A stretch of 64,000 bases of DNA from Nephrocerus scutellatus (taxonomy: Eukaryota > Arthropoda > Insecta > Diptera > Pipunculidae), in assembly GCA_947095585.1 (NCBI GenBank), contig OX352761.1, positions 29,107,777 through 29,171,776 on the forward strand, given 5' to 3'. Positions 1 through 10,822 of the stretch are shown here, piece by piece. Positions within the stretch are counted from its first letter, which is position 1. The number at the start of each line of letters is the position of its first letter. Under the pieces are notes generated by a model. That model saw nothing but the letters and a program-made list of their open reading frames with translations. It made no database searches and was not told where the DNA came from. Both the position numbers and the translations under genes were made by a program.

Positions 1-1000
1 ATATCTTGTGTAGAAATACTTATAGATCTGTATATCTTTTTCCCGCTTGCTAGTTCGACTTAATTTCTATTAAGGAAAACCACAACATTCTGCTTGTACC
101 AAAAGGCGTGTTAGACGTTGGACGACGACTAATGTCGATACAGATTGCTGATGACATTTGACATTGCGGTTAACATGCAGCAAATAATCGAACCAAGTGT
201 GTAAGTTGGTAATATGAGTTAGAAATCTCCCCTTACTATGCACCTTGTGCGTTGTGCTAATTTCGTCGTCCTTTGGAAATAATATGAGGAGACACTTTTT
301 CTTCTTCTACCATTTCTATAATGTGGAGAACTAGAATCGAGAATATGTGGATTACATCCACCTCTGCTGTCAATGTAATCATTAACAAGAGTCTACAGCC
401 ATGACAAAGAAAACCTGCAGAGAACCTGGACCGCGACATTAACGCTTGAACCGCCCTTTTTGTGTTCTGCAGCAATTGTCGAGAGCATTTGTTATGGCCG
501 TATATCCGTGAGGTTAAATGTTTATGTCCAATGCATGCTATGGCTGAAGAAAATTTATGATCAAGTATTGTCACCATTTTCATAAATTTCATTGTTCCCT
601 TCCAGTGGTGAATTGCGATGACACGCTAAGTGGTTGCTTGTTCTGCTATGAATGCGATGCAAAATAGAAATTTATTGAAGTTCTGCATTGAATGGTCAGT
701 TAGTTTTTATTATGATTTATTAATCTGAAAACAGAGAGAGTCTGCATGTGAAAATGTCTGTGTTTGTGGTAAGGTATGGTTTTTATGGTAAGATTCAGGG
801 TTACTGAGATTCGCGAATGTACATAATTACCGCTTCTAATGACTTGAATTCAGAAAAAGTTTCATTATGGTCTCAATTAACTGTGGTGGATACCAGTCTA
901 TTCGATATACTTGCTCTGACTTAAAACATTTAACAAACATTTTTTTAGGAAATTTTTTATTTTTTAAAAAACTTTTTTTTTATTTAAAAAAAACTGTTAT
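1..1000. other. no recognisable gene
   Basis: AT-rich sequence. A 111-codon open frame on the minus strand (257-592) has no motif I recognise and no coding-like neighbours, so I do not call it a gene. Positions 940-1000 are a poly-A/T-rich stretch leading into the tandem repeat that follows. Confidence 0.5.
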
Positions 1001-1335
1001 AGTCGCATCTTAGTCCTACATAACGAATTTCATACGAATCGGTTGAAAAATTGCTTGGTTCACAAACCCCTATTGGCCAGATCGCAGCATTTCCATAGGA
1101 ACATGTCTTATAGTCGCATTGTAGTCCTACATACCGAAATTCATACGAGTCGCTTAAGAAATTTCTTGGTCCACAAAATTCAAGACTCTATTGGCCAGAT
1201 CCCAAAATTTCCATAGGAACAGGGGTGATAGTCGCATCTTTGTCCTATATAACGAATTTCATAAGAATCGCTTGAGAAAATGCTTAGTCCACAAAATTCC
1301 AGACCCTATTGGCCAGATCCCAGAATTTACATAAA
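1001..1335. repeat. three-copy tandem repeat, about 111-118 bp unit
   Basis: Three direct copies begin with agtcgcat at 1001, 1112 and 1230. Each runs through a tagtcctacat block, a catacga block and a ctattggccagatc block, and ends near ccataggaac. The copies differ by scattered substitutions and small indels, so this is an old tandem array. No coding potential is seen. Confidence 0.85.
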
Positions 1336-2290
1336 AAAAATTTTTTTTTTAAAAAAATGTATTTTTTTACACACGGGCCTAACGCGCCACAAGGGCCTCA
1401 CGCGACATGCACCCCACGTTTTAAAACTAGCCACACTAAATTCTGACTGGTAGAAGCCGAGATACTCGTATACAAGTTCCTACCAAAAAAATTTCATTAC
1501 TATAGACACACGAGCTAATGTATTCTGCTATGCGAGTGACTACACACACCCGTGTATGTATATTTAGTTGTAATTCAGTCTAAAGACTAATTTGTCTTAG
1601 AATCCTAATACATAGTATGCAGCGTTACGTAAGCTATTTCTGGAATAGACTGAAAAAACCACATTTTACTTTGCAAACGTCGATAGCGATGCGTAGATAG
1701 AGTATGAAAACAAAATTACAATATCGCAAGCCGAGCGCTAACCAATTGTTTTAAAACAAGCCCCATCAAGTTTTAACTGGTAGAAGCCGAGATATACGAC
1801 ACGACAAACGTACAGCCGTACAAAAGTACAAATGTACACACGTTCGCTGAAAAATTTTCATGTCCTCTGAATATAAGCTTCGTCCTTCGGGCTCGCAATC
1901 AGTTTTACACAAGGGAAGTTTTATAGGAGTGAATTTTATATAAATTGTACCAGTATATTCTGGTATTTGCTAGAAGGTTTTAATGTAATTCCCAACTATA
2001 GAACCTTCTTGAAACTGTTGATTGAGTATAAATACCCCATATTTCCTCTCAGTGAGTTAGTTTTTATTTGGATTAGTACCAGAGTACTTCATAAGTAAAT
2101 AGAGCAGTATTATATGTGAATACTCGTATACGGGCTATCTTATATATAAATTTGAAAGTATGTACAAATCCACACCGTTGATTGTTTCAATTTAATTTCT
2201 TTTTAGGATTTTGGAGGGTTAAAGTAGCATTTCATTTATAATCTATACACAAGCTCTTAATTGTACTTGTACTTATTATATAAATTTAAA
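1336..2290. other. gene-free stretch, possible solo-LTR promoter
   Basis: No gene is seen. Around 2020-2060 there is a gattgagtataaata motif followed by a cagtgagttag block, which resembles a TATA-box and initiator layout. The same gattgagtataaata string occurs on the minus strand of the LTR at 4694-5320. This could be a diverged solo LTR in plus orientation, but I could not define its ends. Confidence 0.3.
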
Positions 2291-2293
2291 AAG

Positions 2294-2414
2294 GGTCGAT
2301 TCCATAGTTTTCTGAGTAGCCGAGGTGGTCGAGTTGGTGGTGGAGGAGCCTTAGTGGGTCGGGTGGGAGAGAGTGGAATTGAATTGGCCGGAAAACACCG
2401 GGTACTTCCGCTAG
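2294..2414 (+). mobile_element. Helitron 3' fragment
   Basis: The segment matches the 3' half of the Helitron at 20844-21318: a tcgattcc/tatagttttct block, GT-rich spacer, a ccggaaaacaccgggta block, then a terminal CTAG at 2411-2414. The 5' end (A|TC start) is missing. The base after CTAG is C rather than the usual T. Confidence 0.6.
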
Positions 2415-2589
2415 CATGTGAATACTAGTGTTATATGTGAGTATATGTGTCATATATGAATACAAGTGTTATATGTGAATAAAAAGTTATCACCAGTGCA
2501 AATTTGTAAACTCTCTCTATTTGCTAATTGAAATTTTTTTTTGACTTCTTTTAGGTCTTTTTTAACCAGGTTTTTATAATTTGCGTACG

Positions 2590-3720
2590 CGAAAAGGGGT
2601 TCGCCCCTTACTATGTTCGGCTATATGCTTGGGCGTTTAGAAACAGGAGAAGAAAAGAGGAGATGTCTATGAGCTTGTATTTTGAATGCCTGTGGATCAT
2701 AGTGATGTGGAAAGACAGAGCTTGGCAGAGCATTCCACATACGTGTTGTACGGCTGAAGAACGAATCCCTGAACTTAACTCTACGTCCGAAGATGGGTTT
2801 AAGGGTAAACTGATGAGCATTTAGAGCGCCACGAGTATTGCGGATGAATTCAAGGAGAGGTGGCCTGCATCTAGCTATTTCTCTTGAGACCCGCTGGTGG
2901 AAGAAGCGATAAAAGAGTGACAAGCAGGAGACGTTCCTGCGGTGTTCAAGCGAATCTATTGATTTCGCAATGTTTTCGACACTGATAAGTTTTATAGCAC
3001 GGTTTTGTATTCTATCAAGTTGATGCAAGGTGGTTTTAGGCGCACCAGACCAAATATGACAATTGTACTCAAGTTAAGGACGAATAAAAACCTTATAGAT
3101 AGTAGCGAGATCAGAGGGAGTGAAATATTTCTTGCGCCGGGCTAGAAAACCTAAACATTTCGCAACATTTTTACGGTGAATATGTGGTCATTCCAACGAA
3201 GCTTGTCGTTAACGCACATACTGAGTATTGCGAGATTTTCAGTTTCCTCGATGCAAGTGCCATTCATGGTTAATGGCATGGGAATTAGTATTCGCTTAGA
3301 CGACAGAAGACAGCATTGGGTTTTGGAATCGTTAAATTCCACTCGATTGTTTTCTCCCCATTTTATTATGCTGTCTAGGTCAGAATTTAACGTGCTTAAC
3401 ATACGTTGTTTAAGTTCCACGTGAGAAGTGGAGGAACGTTCCTCAAATTTATATGAGAAGCTAAGAGTGCAGGTGACAAAACAGAGCCCTGGGGAACGCC
3501 AGCATTTAAGTAATGTACTTTAGACTTAAAATCGTCCAATACAACTTGAATTGAGCGGTCCAAAAGATAGCTTATAATCCAATGAATCAGTTTATCATCG
3601 ACTCCATAAGCACGCATTTTGGACAAAAGAGCTTGATGCCAAAATCATTCAAATGCCTTAGAAATATCGAGTGAAACAGCTTTGCGCGTGAGCAATCTGG
3701 CACATGAGGTTCTGATTAAT
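2590..3720 (-). mobile_element. 5'-truncated non-LTR retrotransposon (Jockey/CR1-like), broken
   Basis: Read on the minus strand, three frames carry consecutive parts of a reverse transcriptase ORF2. Positions 3626-3396 contain an AGVPQGSVLSP motif typical of RT block 4. Positions 3420-3151 contain the FNDSKT and CVNDKLRWNDHI blocks of the thumb region. Positions 3028-2621 contain an [13 protein letters not shown] block and the C-terminus, ending SSPVSKRPSI. The three pieces lie in different frames, so frameshifts separate them. The YADD box is not intact and the endonuclease is absent, so the copy is 5'-truncated and dead. Short related fragments occur at 22800-23015 and 43840-44200. The clade assignment is tentative. 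Confidence 0.8.
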
Positions 3721-3844
3721 TTATTAAATCATCAATCATACTTTTATTTAACCTGAATAATTTAGCGAATTGTTTGTCTGAAAACTCGAAACAATTTTAT
3801 GGTTCCCTTTTATTCCTACTACTCTACTTTCATTTCTTTTGACT

Positions 3845-3950
3845 GTTCAATGGCAGAACGAGATAAAACTATTGCTAATTCGTCTAATCCAGCCAATGTT
3901 CAATGGCAGAACGAGATAAAACTATTGCTAATTCGTCTAATCCAGCCAAT
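3845..3950 (+). repeat. exact 53-bp tandem duplication
   Basis: A 53-bp unit at 3845-3897 (starting gttcaatggcag and ending agccaat) is repeated without a mismatch at 3898-3950. The unit contains an ATG followed by a short open frame (MAERDKTIANSS). It could be the start of a gag-like ORF remnant, but nothing downstream confirms this. Confidence 0.85.
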
Positions 3951-4234
3951 ATAATAGTTTTAATTTATAGTATTCACTTATTATAATTTAATTTTGTTAA
4001 AAAATCAAAACACTTAGTTGTGAGTAAACTTAAAACACAAGCAAAACAAAATTTTTTGACACACATTTATTTACCACAGTGTGGAAGTTTGTAAAAATTC
4101 TAGTATGGTGATTATAAAATTGGACTGATTTCAAGAATAAGTGTTCGAGTGTCTGTGGATTTTTTAGTGGATTTTGTGATCGAAATAATTCGACTGTGAA
4201 TTTCAATGCGCAATAATGTACTCTCAAATGCATG

Positions 4235-4351
4235 TAACGGGTGTTTTTTTAGGAGGTTTGTTTTTCCGATAGATGTCGTTTTATTTTATGACAGTTGTTT
4301 TGACAGCTCAAAGTGGCATTTCTACTCAGTATTGTTTGGCAAATCATTATG

Positions 4352-4382
<31 letters not shown>

Positions 4383-4547
4383 ACATTTGTGAAAAATAGT
4401 CGTGGTAGCCATATGCCAGAAATTGTGTTTAAATGTTAAATGCCAAAAAATTATCTACCAAATAAAAAAAAATTTTGGTCATTTCATAATTTTATATGTG
4501 TTTTATTCAAAAAAAAATCGGCAACCTCTTAAAAAAAACACCCGTTA
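4235..4547. mobile_element. mariner-like MITE with TA target duplication
   Basis: A 309-bp element at 4237-4545 has inverted ends, starting acgggtgttttttt and ending aaaaaaaacacccgt. TA dinucleotides flank it on both sides (4235-4236 and 4546-4547). TA target duplication plus this terminus type fits Tc1/mariner. It contains a long A run near 4350 and no transposase ORF, so it is non-autonomous. Confidence 0.8.
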
Positions 4548-4693
4548 GATATAACACCCTTTATAAAGTAATATTCTTATTTCACAAATAGGGAAGTTTA
4601 GGGAAAGTTTTTGACATTTTAAATAAACGTAATAGGTGGTAGTAATTAAGTGAAGCGGCGTGTAGTTATGTGTATAAATTTTGCTTAACATAT

Positions 4694-5320
4694 TGTTACG
4701 AAATTCAGGCTTTCAAGTTCGTAAAGGATATTGCAATTAAAACACAACACAAGTTAATTAATTTAAAAATAACAACTCTAATGAACAACAATAAAATTAA
4801 CACAAGTTCACAATTTATAATGGTGATTACTTTAAATGTACACAAGAACACTTATGATAGTAGTACTTCACAATAATTATCTTAGGTTATGTCTTTATCA
4901 CTTTACAAGAACTTGTACAACTGCACTGGTTAAATTCCAAACAACTAATAATCTTACTTCGACCTAACGACTCTATTTATACTCAATCATAAGCTTCCGG
5001 AAACTTCTAATATTGTAGACAGAAATATCCAGAAAATTGTACCCTTATATGTAATGTATGTAATGACTCTTCCAAAAATAGACTTCATGTTCAATCATGT
5101 TCTTTTACAAAAACCGAGCAAACCGCACAAACCGGTTTGACTACTTGTTTGACCAGTACCTTTGCTGGTGGTTACATTTCAAATTTCAAATAATCGAATA
5201 GGGTTAGAGCCTAAAAGTATGCAACATGAAAGTGATTATTTTTAGTATGCAGTATTTACATTGGGATTTATCTTAGGATTCTAATTCTATTATATACGCT
5301 ACTAACTACTTTTCGTAACA
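4694..5320 (-). repeat. extra LTR copy of the 5.3-15.3 kb gypsy element
   Basis: This 627-bp LTR starts tgttacgaaattcagg and ends ttttcgtaaca, giving near-palindromic LTR ends, and is homologous to the LTRs at 5329-5918 and 14617-15279. On the minus strand it carries a gattgagtataaata promoter-like motif. atat flanks it on both sides (4690-4693 and 5321-5324), so it may be a solo LTR. The right LTR of the full element is also followed by atat, so other histories are possible. Confidence 0.8.
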
Positions 5321-5328
5321 ATATGTAC

Positions 5329-5918
5329 TGTTACGAAATTCAGGCATTCGAGTTCGTAAATAAATAAACCACCACACAAGTTTATATATTTACAAATAAC
5401 AACCTTAATAAATAATACAAGTTCACAATTTATACTGGTGATAACTTTAAATGTACACAAAACACTTATTACAACAATTCTTGTACTTTACTATTATTTC
5501 TGCAAGCAAGAGCTTTTCAACTGCACTGGTTAAATTAACTAATGAATTCTCTGCAGTGAACGCCACCTTTATAATCATTGAAAAGCTTCCAGAAACTTCC
5601 AATATGGTAGACAGAAATATCGAGAAAAGGCCAGAAAATTGTAGCCTTATTCCCTTATTTACAACTAACGATACTTGTATGCAATGAGTCATCTTCTAAA
5701 AATAAACTACATATTCAATCTGTTCTTTTACAAAAACCGGGCAAACCGCACAAACCGATTTGACTATATTTTTGAACAGTACATAATCTAATAGTCTTAC
5801 AGCCTAAAAGTATGCTACAAAAAGTGCTTATTTTTAGTATGTAGTATTTACATTGTGATTTATTTTAGAATTCGAATTCTATTATACTCGTATGCGCTAC
5901 TAACTACTTTTCGTAACC
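5329..5918 (-). repeat. 3' LTR of the gypsy element
   Basis: It begins tgttacgaaattcaggc and ends ttttcgtaacca near 5918, where the usual ...gtaaca terminus is altered. It adjoins the polypurine tract on the internal side. It is about 590 bp, shorter than the other two copies through internal deletions. Confidence 0.8.
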
Positions 5919-5929
5919 ATACCCCCACC

Positions 5930-6262
5930 TTAATTCTGTTCGTCCCGAACAGATTCAGCATTCCTTCTGTTGCTGTACCTTGTCAATCTGTCAATATGAA
6001 CAACTTTCATTTTACATCTGGGGCTTTGTTGAATCCGATATACGACATCATTAATCCTCTTAATGGTCTTATTAGGTCCTTCCCAACTTTGCTGTAGTTT
6101 TGGAGATTTACCTTTTCTTCTCTTGGGATTGTAAAGCCAGACCAAATTTCCTTCCTGAAATCCACCACAGTTTGCTTGCAGGTCATATCGCGTTTTCATC
6201 CGGTTGCCGGCATCCACTATGTTGCTCCTTACTGCAATTTGTTTTAGTCCAAACGTTGGGTT
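5930..6262 (-). pseudogene. gypsy integrase C-terminus
   Basis: The minus-strand frame encodes the end of a gypsy polyprotein: RMKTRYDLQAN, FQEGNLVWLYNP, SWEGPNKTIKRINDVVYRIQ and a final VVHIDRLTRY block. This is the GPY/F-like module that follows the integrase core. The upstream part continues near 9100, beyond the inserted LINE. The last codons (RDEQN, stop at 5930-5932) lie just before the polypurine tract, as expected for the end of pol in an element without env. Confidence 0.8.
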
Positions 6263-6264
6263 GT

Positions 6265-9090
6265 TGTGTTTGTGTAGCTGCCGGAACAGTCCAGGCCCAG
6301 AAATGTGGCTGCTTCTACAGGCTGTGTCCATAGTGATAGCGGTGTGAGTAACGTCGGATGGGACGGCCAGCTGAATAGATGAGCTGTGTTATGTGGTGAT
6401 GCACCACAGTCCGGGCATTGATCGATGATGCTGTCACGTAAGCGGTGTATGTAGCTATTCAGAAAAGAGCTCCATCCTGATCTCAGTTGTGCCAGGGTTG
6501 ATCTGGTTTTTCTGGTTTTTCTGGGGAGGTTTTCCTCGCTTTGATATATAGGAGGAGGACGACCTCCCAACACGATTTTATTTTGGCGGTCACCTAGTAA
6601 GGGTGAGCAGGTCACGGTTCGGGTGATCGGATTGGGGCATGCCAGTAGGAATTGTCTGGCGAGAAGCTCGTTGTGCTCTTTCACTTTTAGTATTTGGGCT
6701 TCTTGATGGAGATGATCCTCATGTGATGCGGTGGCAACCAGTGATGAGGCAAAGAGCAGCATTCTGACAGGATTGAAGCTTCTGCCATTGTGTGTGGCAG
6801 AGGCGAGGTGCCGCATAGTTAAGGACCGATCTGCCAATCGCTTGATATGTGGTACGAAGGGTTTTTTTGTCCTTTCCCCATGTACTGCCCGCTAGGGATT
6901 CGAAGACTTTATTTCTGCACATGACTCGTTTATTAATGTTTCCCGAATGAGTCGAAAATGTCAGCAGATTGTCGAATATGACTCCCAAGATCTTTGGATG
7001 TTTAATTGTAGGGATTGTCCTGTCGTGTATCGAGATGTCGAGCTGTAGGTTGACTTCTTTGGTCCAGGTAGGGAAAAGTGTAGCGGACGATTTTTCTGGC
7101 GACAGGATTAGATTTCGACTGGTAAAAAAGTCTTCTAGTGTATAGCGGTAGGCGTTGATGTTTCTGCAAATGGTGGGAAGCAAGAACGGTGCAGTCGTCG
7201 GCGATATCAATTTGACTCCGGTAGGTGTAGCAGCGATTTTTTGTTTTGGAATTCGACGTAAGATTTCCTACCATTAAGGTAGTTTGTATACCAACGTTTC
7301 GTGGTGTTAGAAAGCTGTGACTCTAGGATGTCTTGTAGTAAAATGCCTTGGATAGGTGTAGTGCAACAAGGACAGTGCGGTCACAGGGACGCTGTTGGTT
7401 AAGTCCTTGCGAGATGAGTGTTGTGATCTCCGAAAAGGCTGTGGTTGTGCTGCGCTGCTTGCGAAAGCCGTGTTGGTGTTCAGCTAACTAGAGTTTGGAA
7501 TGAAGCCGAGGAAGTAGTATAGCTTCTAGTATTTTCGCTGTTGGAGACAGTGGAGAAATTGGACGATAGGCGTTATTATAGATATTCTGCCTGCTGGAAT
7601 GAAACGTGCAGCTGCTCTAATGACGATCCGGCGGAAGATCCTTTCACCTGAAATTGCGTTGGTGGGGGTGGTAACTGTCCCAATTGTCTGTCGACAAACC
7701 TTGTGAAACTTGACCAGTCCGCCTTGGCATAATTGACAAACGTGCGTTTATCCGCTGACACAAAGTCATCGGCTTTATTCACTGTGATGATGATCGGGAT
7801 ATGGTCGGAGTTTAACGCTATGTCTGTTCTCCGGGATGTACAGGATAATAAAGAGTCGCTCACTATACTGATGTCTGGGGAGCTAGAGCAGGTGGCACAG
7901 ATCCTGATGGGTGAGTTTTCATTGATGGTACCAAAGTTTGACTCATCGATTTGCTCGGCAATATGCGTGCCGCGACGATCGTTCTCTAGATTAGAGTGCC
8001 AGCAATCATGGTGGGCGTTGAAATCCCCGACGACGGCGGTTACCATCTGTTAGTAGATGTTCTAGAAAAGGAAGGTATCCGGATGTGCAGCATGTTGTCG
8101 GAGGAATTAAGACATTTGTTATTTCGATTAGGGTGCCGTTGGACTTGACTGCAATAGTTTGTGTTTCGAGATGTGGATCGGGTGTGGTGGGTGCCGGTGT
8201 TGGCACGAGTCTGTAGTTGATAGAGCTGTGCACAATGAACGCAAGACCTCCTCTGCCTCCACTGTTTCTGTCTTTGCGTATGATGTTATAATTGGTGCTT
8301 CTGGATAGCAAGCAGGAGGGGGTGAGCTTTGTTTCTTGTATGGCAGCAATTAAGATCCCATGGTGCTCCATATAGGTGGTGATTTCTGTTACTTTCCCTC
8401 GTAAGCCGTTGCAATTCAGATGCATCACAGCGAAAGGTATGTGGTGTTCATGTGTGGAATGTTGGTAGTTTGCAGGTGGGGGTGAGGTGAGTGTTGATGA
8501 GCAAGTTGACATTGTCTATCGGATTATGACTGGTTGTGGGGGATGCTGTGGGGTGAGTGTGAGATTTTGGGGTCGTCTGTACTGTTTGGTTAGTGCAGCA
8601 TTGGAAAAGAAGTGAGCGGTTCATTGATGACAGTTATTAAGTCCAGAGCATGTTTTGAGGTGACACCAACTCTCACAGTCATTGCATTTGACGGAAGAGG
8701 CATTGCCGTGTATGCGGCTTTGGCACACTGAACAGTGCCAGGTAGTGGCGTTGTTGGTTGTCTGAACTCGTGCCCTGCAGCATTTCGCAACGAAACTCCG
8801 ATTCCAGTCTCTGATGTTGGCTAGACCTGAGCATCGTCGGAAATGGCTCCAGTGTCCGCAGTTGTTGCACTTAAGTAAGGAGATGTTTCTATTTATCCTT
8901 GTGTTACATACGAAGCATGTCCAGATCCGAGGACCTGTATTCGGCTCGATGCCGGCTAGTAGGAGTAGTATGCGGAGCAAGGATGCCGGCGTAATTTGCT
9001 ATACTATGGAAAAAACGTTTGGAGTGTGCGAATTGTAGTTGATTGTTGACATTATTTCGCCAGGAGAATCCTGGTTCGATTCCGGGACGA
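6265..9090 (-). mobile_element. non-LTR retrotransposon (ingi/CR1-like domain layout) inserted in the gypsy integrase
   Basis: The minus strand reads as follows. Near 8980-8930 there is a hydrophobic stretch ending GIEPNTGP, a degenerate 2A-like motif. Two CxxC...CxxCxxW.H..CSGL zinc fingers follow at 8930-8630. Endonuclease pieces lie at 8512-8006 (IQETKL, GGRGGLAFI) and 8046-7576 (GDFNAHH, SDHIPI). Reverse transcriptase debris lies at 7274-6719 (ADDCTV), and a C-terminal region at 6837-6265 has a CPDCG...H zinc-binding motif. Frameshifts and deletions, especially in the RT, make it inactive. Its insertion point lies between the gypsy integrase blocks ending near 9100 and resuming near 6262. 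Exact ends and target duplication were not resolved. Confidence 0.8.
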
Positions 9091-9099
9091 AGACCCAAA

Positions 9100-9760
9100 T
9101 GTCGTGAGAATCGTTCTATTTTGTTGTCGGCTCTACTGGTGGTGACCCAAATTTGATGTCGCATGGTAGACGAAGTTCTCTGCCAAATACAATCCACCAA
9201 TGGATAGTTTTTAGTTGTGTTGTGAACAGCGCCACGATAACCCATCATAAACAACGCTAAATAACGATCCCATTCATCTTGGTTGGCATTAGCTTCTTTT
9301 CGCAGATGTTCTTCCAGCGTCCTGTTGAACCTTTCGAGCATTCCGTCTGACTTTGGATGTTACGGAGTAGTCCTCGTTTTCTTGATGTTTAGTACTTGAC
9401 ACAGCTCTTGAAAGACTAGCGATTCGAAATTCCGCCCTTGATCGGAATGTAATTCCAGTGGTACTCCAAATCTGCAGATCCAATTGTCCACGAATGCCCT
9501 AGCCACCGTGCTCGCTTCTTGGTTTGCGATGGAATATGCTTCTGCCCATTTACTGAAGTAATCTATGCACACGAGTATATAGCGATTTCCATCTCTTGTT
9601 TCTGGGAATGGACCAGCTATGTCCATTGCCACCCGCTCAAATGGTGCTCCAACATTGTACTGTTGCATTTTTCCTCTGGTTTTTGGTTGCGGTCCTTTGC
9701 TTGCTGCGCACATGCCACACGTTTGACACCCGTCTTCCACATCTCTACAGCAATTGACCT
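9100..9760 (-). pseudogene. gypsy integrase core
   Basis: Minus-strand frames encode the integrase zinc-binding tail (CQTCGMCAASKGPQPK), the catalytic-core start (ERVAMDIAGPFPET with Asp), the second block (HSDQGRNFES with Asp) and, after a frameshift near 9350, the MLERFNRTLEEHLRKE block with the third acidic residue. Further frame changes follow around 9190 (REL.LPCDIKFG is in another frame). The D-D-E residues are recognisable, but the ORF is interrupted at least twice. Confidence 0.8.
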
Positions 9761-10008
9761 AATAGAAGCGATTCCTTACCTTATCTAGCGTCTTATTAAC
9801 GCTCCTGATGTTCCACTAAGTAATTCTTGCAGAACTTCTTTGACCCAATTCGTTGGTAGCAAAATCTGTGATTTTGTGCTTTGACTATCAGCCAATTCCC
9901 ATTGCCATCTTCCAATCTAACTGACTGCCATTGAGCTCAGTAACTTTTTACTGTAGGACTTGCTGTTGCAATCTCGTGCCATTCCGGTCTTTCACCTTGC
10001 TCTATCCA

Positions 10009-10822
10009 TTAAAATATTGGAGCAATCGAATCATCGCGCACTTGTTCCTCCCTTAGCTGCTCTTTTGTCCAGCGATCTTCGACTTGTAGTCTTATTTGTG
10101 TAACTAATTCAGAGCACTTCTTGTTTTCTTGCCTTGTACAGTGTTTGCATTGGGGTGCACAAGGTCTTCTGGATAACCCGTCGGCATTATTGTGCAGCAT
10201 TACTTTTCGATGCTCTGTTCTGAATGAATATGCCTGGAGTCGTTCGATCCATCTGGCCACTTGACCTTCTGGTTCCCTGAACTGCATTAGCCATTTGAGT
10301 GCTGCATGGTCAGTTCGAAGAAGAAATTCCTGGCCGTATAGGTACTTGTGGAAGTGTTTGACGCTATCGACAACAGCTAGCAATTCCCTTCGCGTCACGC
10401 AGTACTTCTTCTCGGGCTTAGAAAGCGAACGGCTGTAGTACGCTATAACACGCCCCTTTCCTTCTTGATTCTGCGATAGAACCGCTCCTATTCCCGCATT
10501 GCTCGCGTCAGTGACCAGGATGAAGAGTTCTCCTGCCTGTGGATATGCCAAAATTGGAGAACTTCACAGCTTTCCCTTCAGCAAGTCAAATGATTTTTGG
10601 TGTTCATTCGACCATTGGAACTTTTGGTTCTTCTCAGTAAGGCGATGAAGGCTTCGTGCAACATCTGCGAAGTTAGGCCCAAACCGTCGATAGTATGAGC
10701 ATAGCCCCAGAAAGTTTCGCAGCTCATGTAAATTCTTTGGTACCGGCCATTCATTAATAGCTTCAAAATTCTTTGGATCCGTGCGTACTCCTTGACTAGA
10801 TACAATGTGGCCTAAATAATTC
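10009..10822 (-). pseudogene. gypsy RNase H and RT thumb
   Basis: Positions 10824-10564 encode the RT C-terminal block NYLGHIVSSQGVRTDP, then LHELRNFLGLCSYYRRF. Positions 10551-10009 encode RNase H with FILVTDASNAGIGAVLSQ, YYSRSLSKPEKKYCVTRRELLAVV and LLRTDHAALKWL. A stop or frameshift around 10555 divides them. The layout is standard for Ty3/gypsy pol, and the reading frame is not maintained. Confidence 0.85.

Noticed and set aside
257..592. 111-codon minus-strand open frame
   Set aside because: No motif, no splice context and no coding-like neighbours; about the length expected by chance across a window this size.
1001..1335. direct repeats considered as a CRISPR array
   Set aside because: Eukaryotic context; the repeats are contiguous 111-118 bp units without spacers.
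9058..9105. complete tRNA gene
   Set aside because: Only the T-arm and a possible acceptor strand are present; no D-arm or anticodon arm precedes it.
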